Source: Chitinophagia bacterium (GTDB lineage: Bacteria; Bacteroidota; Bacteroidia; Chitinophagales; Chitinophagaceae). From it: DNA of 5,220 nucleotides. The DNA lies in assembly GCA_010021705.1 (NCBI GenBank), contig RGMU01000127.1:1-5220 (forward strand), given 5' to 3'. Positions 1 through 5,220 of this stretch are shown here, in pieces. Made by a program: the position numbers and the translations under genes. Every line of letters starts with the position of its first letter. Position 1 is the stretch's first letter. Under the pieces are notes generated by a model. That model searched no databases and was not told where the DNA came from. It was given only the letters and a program-made list of their open reading frames with translations.

Positions 1-487
1 TTACATCGCTGTGGTCAGGGCATCTATAGTTGCCCACCGTTACGTCTCTTTCTCTGAACTTACCCGGGATGGCTTCAAAATATTCTCCCAAGCTGTTACC
101 CACCATTTTATGTAATTTGAGAAGTAGTTCAGGTGTTACAAGTTGCCATTTATCTTCTATTATCACTTCTTTAAGAAGTTGAGTAAAAGCGTCCAAAATG
201 TTTTTTACTTCTTTTTCTTGGTACTCTTTGCTGGGTGGTAGTTTTTCTCCTTTTAGTATTCGTTCTATTTCCTCTATGGTTAATGTATTCCCTTCTATTG
301 CCGTAGTGGCTTGCCCACCTTTGATAAGGGTTACACTCATTAGTTGTTGGTAATAACTTGGCAGAATGGGAGTCTGTTTAATAGCTTGAATGAGCGCATC
401 ACACTGCCCCAGCACATAATAGTCTGAGTGCGTTAGTTGCAAAGGCTCGTTAAATGCAAGATGTGGATATTCTCTTGATAAGCTCAT
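1..487 (-). CDS. Fic-family protein (putative AMP transferase), N-terminal part, cut by left window edge
   Basis: The visible 162 residues match the N-terminal part of Fic/DOC proteins that transfer AMP (or another nucleotide part) to hydroxyl side chains of target proteins. The segment GGQATTAIEGNTLT (residues 57-70) contains the class II inhibitory motif (S/T)xxxE(G/N), here T61 to G66, with E65 as the expected inhibitory glutamate. It is followed by the family pattern EVKNILDAF (93-101), LTPELLLKLHKMV-like text (read VTPELLLKLHKMV) and PGKFRERDVTVGNY (141-154), a typical GxFR..xVxVG stretch. The catalytic HxFx(D/E)GNGR motif would lie beyond position 1 and cannot be checked. The start is well fixed: ATG at 485-487 is the only ATG, GTG or TTG in this frame after the upstream in-frame stop at 575-577. 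No Shine-Dalgarno motif is seen. It lies 92 bp downstream of the GH3 fusion gene on the same strand, but probably has its own promoter. Family members of this type often carry a C-terminal winged helix, which would be outside the window. Confidence 0.9.
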   Translation of the reverse strand, partial: MSLSREYPHLAFNEPLQLTHSDYYVLGQCDALIQAIKQTPILPSYYQQLMSVTLIKGGQATTAIEGNTLTIEEIERILKGEKLPPSKEYQEKEVKNILDAFTQLLKEVIIEDKWQLVTPELLLKLHKMVGNSLGEYFEAIPGKFRERDVTVGNYRCPDHSDV

Positions 488-516
488 ATTGGCGTTTAAA
501 TAATAATAGATAATAG

Positions 517-564
517 TACAGACAAAAATTAGGACAAATATAGGGACATAAATTAAGACAAAAA
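517..564. repeat. Four tandem 12-bp direct repeats upstream of the Fic gene
   Basis: Four head-to-tail 12-bp units follow each other without gaps. On the plus strand they read TACAGACAAAAA (517-528), TTAGGACAAATA (529-540), TAGGGACATAAA (541-552) and TTAAGACAAAAA (553-564). Seven of twelve columns are invariant: position 1 T, positions 5-8 GACA, positions 10 and 12 A. The most alike are units 2 and 4 (10 of 12 identical). The 12 bases before 517 match the consensus at about 7 of 12 and may be a decayed fifth unit. The array ends 30 bp upstream of the Fic start and overlaps a -7 promoter element. The spacing and position suggest an iterated protein-binding site (operator); this is inference. 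Confidence 0.75.
535..542 (-). promoter_or_regulatory. Candidate -7 promoter element (TATATTTG) of the Fic gene
   Basis: On the minus strand, 542 to 535 reads TATATTTG, an exact match to the Bacteroidota -7 consensus TAnnTTTG. It would place transcription start near 530-526, giving a leader of about 40 nt before the ATG at 487. The nearest upstream TTTG (562 to 559, minus strand) is separated by only 16 bp, shorter than the usual 19-21, so the -33 element is weak. The box spans the junction of repeat units 2 and 3, so a protein on the repeats would cover the promoter. Confidence 0.45.
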
Positions 565-579
565 GCCTAATTTTTTATC

Positions 580-3500
580 CTATCGCTTCACCTGCTCGTT
601 ATACAGTTGTATTCTGTTGGTATTAATAGGTAGCCCAAGCGCTTCATACATATAGTCTTGTAGGGTGGTGCGTACATTCTTGGTGTTGATGAGGGTGTTG
701 GAGGCAGAGGGGTTTACGCGGTTGCTTAGGAACACAAACACAATGCCGGTTTCAGGGTCTGCCCATGCGCAAGTGCCGGTAAAGCCCTGATGCCCAAACG
801 CAGCTGCCGAGCACCGGCTACCTGCCGGTCCGCCATCGTTGGGTGTGGTGGCAGGTTTATCAAAGCCTAAGCCTCTATGGTTTAGCAAGCTGCCATAGCG
901 GGTAAATTGGGCTATGGTAGCAGGTTTAAAATATGGTTTGCCCGCATAGCTGCCTTGTTGTAGCAACATTTGCATAATAGCCCCCACTTCAGCTGCGGTG
1001 GAAAATAAACCCGCATGACCTGCCACCCCTCCTAACATGGCAGCGCAAGGGTCATGCACATAGCCCCTTATTTGCTGCTTGCGGAACACATTGTCCCACT
1101 CGGTGGGTATGATGCGGTTACTGTCAAATTGCTGTAAAGGCTGATAAAGCGTATGCGTAAGCCCCATGGGCTGGTAGAAATTGGTATATACATATTGGTT
1201 AATGGGCTGACCCGTTACTTGCTCTACCACTTTAGCCAATAGTAAAAAGTCTAAATCACTATAAACACTTTTGCCGGCATTGGATAGGGGGCTTTGCATT
1301 ATCTGCAACCACATACTATCGCGGTATTCGTCCCACAGATAGCATTCGTTAGCTATTTGCACCGAATAGTTTTTAGAAGAAGATTTTTTAACATACCCTT
1401 TTTTTATCTTGCCTTTACTATTTAGTAGTTGTGTGTAAAAGGGTATCCAACTTACCAACCCTGCCTGGTGAAGCAGCAAATTTTGCAGGGTAATTTTGGC
1501 TTTATTAGTGCCTACGGTTAGGGGTAAATAGGTGTCCAATGTGGCATTAAGGTCTATTTTGTCTTGTTCTTGCAAGCGCATAATGGCTAATGTGGTGGCT
1601 AATATTTTGGTACAAGAGGCAAGGTCATAAAGCATACCCGTATCGGTGGGTTGTATTTTTTCATAATTGGCATAGCCTATAGCTTTATGGTAAAACATAT
1701 TACCATTGCGAGAGGCTAATATTTGACAGCCTGGGAATGCCCCTTCGGCTATACAGCGACTTATAAAGCTATCGGCACTGTCTATTGCCTGCCTATTTAT
1801 TACGCCTGCTTGCGTTTCCGTAGCACTAAAATTAAGCTGTGTTGGTTTTTTTGCCAACGGAGTTGCAACGGTAGTAGCGGGTTTTTCCACTACTTTAGGC
1901 ACAATACTTTTACCGTCTTTACAGGCAAAAACAGGGAGTTTGCCCATGGGCTTTCCGGCAAGCAGCAGCATTTTTGCCATCTCAGCTTCTACCACCGAGT
2001 CGTCTTCATAGCCCACTATCACGCTTTGCGCTCCACAGCAATACTGCATGGTATAGGCATTGCCCAAGAGGATTATTAAGTTGTTGTTTTGCATGGAAGC
2101 AGCGATTAAAAACTGTAACACATTATCGTTTAACCCATAGTTGCCTGCGGGAGCAAGGTTAAGATTATGCACCGCAGTAATAATAGTAGCATAGCGTTGC
2201 AGGCTGTCTATGCAGCGATTGGCATCAGCTTTTGAAGCATTCTTAGGTAGCCATATTCCTTGAATGGCAGGATTAGCCGCTTTTAGCTGCTTGAACAACA
2301 CGGCTGTGCTATCGGTATTAATGCCAATGTAGGCTATTTTTTGGGCTTTAGTAATGGTGGGCAAAATGTGGTTGTTGTCGCTTACCAATGTAATGGCTCG
2401 CTTTGCCGTAACGGCTCTAAAACTGTCAATATCTGCGTTAAGCAAATTGACAAGGTTGTTGGTATCCAAAGTGGTAAAGTGTGCCAAGCCTGCATCATAT
2501 TTGGCATAAAGTATTTTTTTAACACTATTATTCAGTTGTTCCACCGGCACCATACCACTGTCTATGGCTTGGCTTATGCGTGCTATGGCTTTGGTGGGGC
2601 TTTGAGAAAACAGAAGAATGTCGTTACCGGCTTTGAAGGCTCTTAATTCGGCTTCGCCGGGCGGGAAAAACTTATTTACTCCCTCCATATCTAAGGCATC
2701 GGTAACTATCAGTCCTTGATAGCCCATTTGTTGTTTCAATAGCTCCGTTACAACCGGGTAGGAAAGGCTTGAGGGCAAGTGAGGCGTTGTGTCTAAGGCA
2801 GGTAATTCTAAATGGGCTGTCATTACGCTTTTTACGCGACAGGCAAAAAGGGCTTTAAAGGGCACAAGCTCCATAGTATCTAAGCTCGGTAGCGATTGCG
2901 TAATAAGCGGTAGGTCTTTATGGCTGTCGGTTTGGGTGTTGCCATGACCCGGAAAGTGCTTAGCACATGCAATCACACCATTATTTTGCATACCTTTCAT
3001 ATAAGCAATGCCTAATCTTGCTACCCAATACTTGTATTCCCCAAAAGAGCGGGAGTTGATAACGGGGTTGGCAGGGTTATTATTAACATCTATGTCCGGT
3101 GCAAAGTTGATGTGAACACCCATTAGCTTGCACTGCCGGGCAATGGAAACGCCCATAGCATATACCAATGCCGTGTCTCGCGCCGCGCCTAACATCATTT
3201 GACGCGGATACCGCTTCACGCTGTCTAAACGCATGCCCAAGCCCCATTCTGCGTCCATTGCTATGAGGAGCGGCACTTGTGCGCTTTGTTGAAAACTATT
3301 GGTGAGTGCCGCTTGATGCGAAGCTGTGCCTTGCATAAATATAAGCCCGCCAATTTGGTGGTTCAGCAGCATTTTTCTAATACTGTCTTCATTGTATTTT
3401 TTGCCGCCGCTGTAAGCCGGCACCATCAGCAACTGCCCAATTTTTTCTTCCCTGCTAAGGCTGTTAAACACACTGTCCACCCAGTGATGCCTTGCCATAG

Positions 3501-3585
3501 CTTGTTTGTTTTCTTTAATCTTTTTTTGACCCCAAACCGGCTCTAAAAACAACACACAACAAACCGCAACCCGTAATATTCGCAT
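580..3585 (-). CDS. Secreted GH3 beta-N-acetylglucosaminidase (NagZ-like) fused to serine beta-lactamase-fold hydrolase
   Basis: This 1,001-residue protein (numbered from the ATG at 3583-3585) combines two hydrolases. An export signal comes first: MRILRVAVCCVLFLEPVWG, with basic residues then a hydrophobic core; no clear lipobox. Residues about 33-370 are the GH3 barrel, with KHFPGHG (209-215), the NagZ-type acid/base dyad D220-S-H222 and nucleophile D296 in VTDALDMEG. Residues about 390-560 resemble a GH3 C-terminal domain, followed by a Pro/Ala/Thr/Lys-rich linker (about 564-593). Residues about 598-985 are a class C beta-lactamase/esterase-fold domain with S657-C-T-K660, Y775-S-D777 and H932-Q-G934 in place of SxxK, YxN and KTG. 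Expected role: in the periplasm, removing GlcNAc from peptidoglycan fragments (GH3 half), while the second half cuts a nearby amide or ester bond. B. subtilis encodes NagZ and the beta-lactamase-fold amidase AmiE as adjacent separate genes, which suggests muramyl-peptide amidase activity here; that is inference. Starts 36 bp or 9 bp upstream (ATG at 3619-3621 or 3592-3594) are possible but would place residues before the signal peptide. Confidence 0.92.
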   Translation of the reverse strand: MRILRVAVCCVLFLEPVWGQKKIKENKQAMARHHWVDSVFNSLSREEKIGQLLMVPAYSGGKKYNEDSIRKMLLNHQIGGLIFMQGTASHQAALTNSFQQSAQVPLLIAMDAEWGLGMRLDSVKRYPRQMMLGAARDTALVYAMGVSIARQCKLMGVHINFAPDIDVNNNPANPVINSRSFGEYKYWVARLGIAYMKGMQNNGVIACAKHFPGHGNTQTDSHKDLPLITQSLPSLDTMELVPFKALFACRVKSVMTAHLELPALDTTPHLPSSLSYPVVTELLKQQMGYQGLIVTDALDMEGVNKFFPPGEAELRAFKAGNDILLFSQSPTKAIARISQAIDSGMVPVEQLNNSVKKILYAKYDAGLAHFTTLDTNNLVNLLNADIDSFRAVTAKRAITLVSDNNHILPTITKAQKIAYIGINTDSTAVLFKQLKAANPAIQGIWLPKNASKADANRCIDSLQRYATIITAVHNLNLAPAGNYGLNDNVLQFLIAASMQNNNLIILLGNAYTMQYCCGAQSVIVGYEDDSVVEAEMAKMLLLAGKPMGKLPVFACKDGKSIVPKVVEKPATTVATPLAKKPTQLNFSATETQAGVINRQAIDSADSFISRCIAEGAFPGCQILASRNGNMFYHKAIGYANYEKIQPTDTGMLYDLASCTKILATTLAIMRLQEQDKIDLNATLDTYLPLTVGTNKAKITLQNLLLHQAGLVSWIPFYTQLLNSKGKIKKGYVKKSSSKNYSVQIANECYLWDEYRDSMWLQIMQSPLSNAGKSVYSDLDFLLLAKVVEQVTGQPINQYVYTNFYQPMGLTHTLYQPLQQFDSNRIIPTEWDNVFRKQQIRGYVHDPCAAMLGGVAGHAGLFSTAAEVGAIMQMLLQQGSYAGKPYFKPATIAQFTRYGSLLNHRGLGFDKPATTPNDGGPAGSRCSAAAFGHQGFTGTCAWADPETGIVFVFLSNRVNPSASNTLINTKNVRTTLQDYMYEALGLPINTNRIQLYNEQVKR

Positions 3586-3598
3586 AAAACACATGCTA

Positions 3599-3606
3599 CA
3601 AATATA
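3599..3606 (-). promoter_or_regulatory. Candidate -7 promoter element (TATATTTG) of the GH3 fusion gene
   Basis: On the minus strand, 3606 to 3599 reads TATATTTG, matching TAnnTTTG exactly. It lies 13 bp before the preferred ATG at 3583-3585, so the leader would be very short. If used, it would rule out the longer start at 3619-3621, which lies upstream of it. No convincing TTTG -33 element sits 19-21 bp further up, so the call rests on one box only. Confidence 0.3.
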
Positions 3607-3691
3607 GCAAAAAAGCTGCAAAAATAGCGTAGCATTCTCACTAAAGGGTGTATGTGGATTACTTAATGTGTGCGGTATTGTTTTTATGCAC

Positions 3692-3699
3692 TATTTTTG
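3692..3699 (+). promoter_or_regulatory. Candidate -7 promoter element (TATTTTTG) of the DNA methyltransferase gene
   Basis: Bases 3692-3699 read TATTTTTG, matching the Bacteroidota -7 consensus TAnnTTTG. A partial -33 element TGTG (3667-3670, consensus TTTG) lies 21 bp upstream, an acceptable spacing. Transcription would begin near 3704-3706, giving a leader of about 55 nt before the ATG at 3760. The imperfect palindrome TGATTAATTGGTCA (3702-3715; 10 of 14 positions symmetric) overlaps this start point and could be an operator. A second near-match, CAAATTTG (3749-3756), is too close to the gene start to be preferred. Confidence 0.4.
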
Positions 3700-3759
3700 A
3701 GTGATTAATTGGTCATGTTTACACGACTTCTTTAGAATATAGCCCCATCAAATTTGAAA

Positions 3760-4914
3760 ATGACCCTAACTTATAGCCATAAAAAATCGGAAAAGGAAAT
3801 CCTAAATAGTACTTCTTCTATAGAACTATTAGAGGAAAAAGAAAGTGTTGATAGCCAAAATATGCTTATCAAAGGCGATAATCTGCCGGTATTAAAACAT
3901 TTATTGGATAAGTTTAACCTGCAAGGTAAAATTGATTTAGTGTATATAGACCCACCCTTTGCTACCAATAATTCGTTTACCATTACCAATGGCAGGGCGA
4001 GTACAATAAGCAATAGCAAAAATGGTAATTTAGCCTACCAAGACACATTGGCAGGAGAATATTTTTTGGAATATTTACGTGAAAGGCTTGTTTTGCTTAA
4101 ACATTTGCTATCGGAACAAGGGTCTATTTATTTGCATATAGACTACAAAATAGGACATTACGTAAAGATAATAATGGACGAGATATTTGGTATAAAAAAC
4201 TTTAGGAATGACATTAGCCGCATAAAATGCAACCCTAAAAATTTTAGCAGAAAAGGATATGGCAATATAAAAGATATGATATTGTTTTACTCCAAATCGG
4301 ATAATCCAATATGGAACGAGCCTAAAACACCCTATATGGAGGCAGATAAGGATAAACTATTTCCAAAAACAGACAAAGACGGCAGGCGATATACAACCAT
4401 ACCACTACATGCGCCGGGTGAAACCCAAAACGGAAAAACAGCCCAAAAGTTTAAGGGTTTGGCACCACCGCCGGGCAGGCATTGGCGGAGTGAAGTAAGC
4501 CTTTTGGATAGCTGGGACGAACAGGGGCTTATTGAATGGAGCATAAAGGGCAACCCGCGCAAAAAAATCTATTTAGACAGCAGGGAGGGTAAGCGTATGC
4601 AAGATATATGGGAGTTTAAAGACCCGCCTTATCCGGTTTATCCTACCGAAAAGAACAGCGAACTTATTGATTTAATTATCAAAACCTCATCAGCGCAAAA
4701 TAGTATTGTTTTAGACTGCTTTTGCGGGTCGGGCACTACATTGGCTATGGCTGAAAAGAACCACAGAACTTGGATAGGCATAGACCAATCGGAAGAGGCG
4801 ATTAATGCTACCATTAAAAAGCTAAGCCAATGTGGCACAACAACAGACCTGTTTCCTACGGCTTACCACCTCTTTAAGGCGCAACCCATTGATAAGGGCG
4901 AAAATATGGCATAG
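3760..4914 (+). CDS. Beta-class site-specific DNA methyltransferase (probably adenine-N6), solitary
   Basis: A complete 384-residue S-adenosylmethionine-dependent DNA methyltransferase. LIKGDNLPVLKHLL (36-49) and DLVYIDPPF (59-67) carry the catalytic motif IV (DPPF), and LDCFCGSGTT (318-327) near the C-terminus is the SAM-binding motif I. Motif IV before motif I defines the beta class. YPTEKNSELIDLII (294-307) is the motif X region just before motif I, and WIGIDQSEEAI (338-348) follows it. The block between them holds HWR, DEQGLIEW and GNPRKKIYLD (roughly 240-273), familiar from type III Mod and related adenine methyltransferases, and likely includes target recognition. DPPF favours adenine-N6, but cytosine-N4 cannot be excluded and the target site is not readable. 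It is shorter than usual type III Mod subunits (over 500 residues) yet has all core motifs, so it seems intact. No nuclease or Res subunit flanks it: GH3 fusion on one side, hemF on the other. An in-frame TTG at 3754 would add two residues; the ATG is preferred. Its first 600 bases look more AT-rich than the GH3 gene by eye, a hint of transfer. Confidence 0.92.
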   Translation: MTLTYSHKKSEKEILNSTSSIELLEEKESVDSQNMLIKGDNLPVLKHLLDKFNLQGKIDLVYIDPPFATNNSFTITNGRASTISNSKNGNLAYQDTLAGEYFLEYLRERLVLLKHLLSEQGSIYLHIDYKIGHYVKIIMDEIFGIKNFRNDISRIKCNPKNFSRKGYGNIKDMILFYSKSDNPIWNEPKTPYMEADKDKLFPKTDKDGRRYTTIPLHAPGETQNGKTAQKFKGLAPPPGRHWRSEVSLLDSWDEQGLIEWSIKGNPRKKIYLDSREGKRMQDIWEFKDPPYPVYPTEKNSELIDLIIKTSSAQNSIVLDCFCGSGTTLAMAEKNHRTWIGIDQSEEAINATIKKLSQCGTTTDLFPTAYHLFKAQPIDKGENMA

Positions 4915-5220
4915 CTTTTGCCTCTTCGCTACCTTCGGGAGGGGTGTGATTATACTGCCAGCGGGCACGTGGAGGCAGGCTCATTAATATGCTTTCAATC
5001 CTGCCATTTGTTTTTAAGCCGAATAGCGTGCCTCTGTCATGAATTAAGTTAAATTCTACATATCGCCCGCGTCTAAGTTCTTGCCATTCCACCTCCCGCA
5101 TACCGTAAAGTTTATTTTTGTTTTTTTTAACTATTGGCAAATAAGCATCTAAAAAAACATTACCATTTGCTTGTTGAAACTCAAACAGGGCTTCATTAGT
5201 TTGGTCAGTATTGGGTCGCA
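4874..5220 (-). CDS. hemF: Oxygen-dependent coproporphyrinogen III oxidase (HemF), C-terminal part, cut by right window edge
   Basis: The 114 visible residues are the C-terminal third of HemF, which uses O2 to oxidatively decarboxylate coproporphyrinogen III to protoporphyrinogen IX in cytoplasmic heme synthesis. Diagnostic stretches are FLDAYLPIVKKNKNKLYG, the RRGRYVEFNLIHDRGTLFGL block, GRIESILMSLPPRARWQY and the tail PEGSEEAKAMPYF, all closely parallel to E. coli HemF (299 residues). The reading frame is open to the window edge (first whole codon 5216-5218), so the true start lies to the right; the TTG at 5138-5140 is an internal leucine and not a start. The stop TAA is at 4876 to 4874. 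The last 12 residues, to WVAP, are coded opposite the 3' end of the methyltransferase gene (41-bp tail-to-tail overlap). The presence of this enzyme suggests an organism that makes heme under aerobic conditions. Confidence 0.96.
   Translation of the reverse strand, partial: RPNTDQTNEALFEFQQANGNVFLDAYLPIVKKNKNKLYGMREVEWQELRRGRYVEFNLIHDRGTLFGLKTNGRIESILMSLPPRARWQYNHTPPEGSEEAKAMPYFRPYQWVAP

Noticed and set aside
560..577. A-run and T-run flanking GCCTAA, as a terminator after the GH3 fusion gene.
   Set aside because: The possible stem is only A-U pairs with no GC-rich part; too weak to call a terminator.
1723..2646. Plus-strand open frames at 1723-2079, 1974-2162 and 2341-2646.
   Set aside because: They lie wholly opposite the well-supported GH3 fusion gene, have no recognisable protein features, and mirror its codon pattern.
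3277..3546. Plus-strand open frame of 89 codons.
   Set aside because: It is antisense to the N-terminal coding part of the GH3 fusion gene and resembles no family.
3619..3621. Upstream ATG as the start of the GH3 fusion gene.
   Set aside because: It would place 12 residues before a good signal peptide and lies upstream of the candidate -7 box; kept only as an alternative.
3771..4838. Minus-strand open frames at 3771-4019, 4332-4562 and 4638-4838.
   Set aside because: All are antisense to the methyltransferase gene, whose motifs are clear and complete.
4921..4942. Hairpin CCTC...GAGG just after the methyltransferase stop.
   Set aside because: Only about six pairs including two G-U wobbles, no following T-run, and it lies inside hemF coding sequence.
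5138..5140. TTG as the start of an 88-codon gene ending at 4874.
   Set aside because: The frame continues upstream with HemF-like residues (FLDAYLP) to the window edge, so this codon is an internal leucine.

Overview
The window looks like chromosomal DNA of a member of the Bacteroidota, possibly near the Chitinophagales. The evidence is indirect: a long GH3/beta-lactamase-like fusion protein typical of that phylum, TAnnTTTG-type -7 promoter elements upstream of genes, no Shine-Dalgarno motifs at the gene starts, and AT-rich intergenic DNA. No RNA gene, insertion sequence, CRISPR array or origin was seen.

Layout, left to right. (1) 1-487, minus strand: the N-terminal 162 residues of a Fic-family protein (putative AMP transferase) carrying the class II inhibitory motif; the gene runs off the left edge. 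(2) 488-579: a short AT-rich gap containing four 12-bp direct repeats (517-564) around a TAnnTTTG -7 box, probably the Fic promoter and its operator. (3) 580-3585, minus strand: a secreted, about 1,000-residue fusion of a NagZ-like GH3 beta-N-acetylglucosaminidase and a serine beta-lactamase-fold hydrolase, probably acting on peptidoglycan fragments. (4) 3586-3759: a divergent intergenic region with candidate promoters on both strands. (5) 3760-4914, plus strand: a complete beta-class DNA methyltransferase, probably adenine-N6, with no restriction enzyme beside it. (6) 4874-5220, minus strand: the C-terminal 114 residues of oxygen-dependent coproporphyrinogen III oxidase (HemF), running off the right edge. 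Its tail overlaps the methyltransferase tail by 41 bp.

The genes do not form one pathway. HemF (heme synthesis, implying aerobic life) and the muropeptide hydrolase are ordinary cell functions. The Fic gene and the solitary methyltransferase are accessory types of the kind that move between genomes, so the locus may be a core region with single-gene insertions. The least explained structure is the 12-bp repeat array upstream of the Fic gene. No clearly new multi-gene system is visible.
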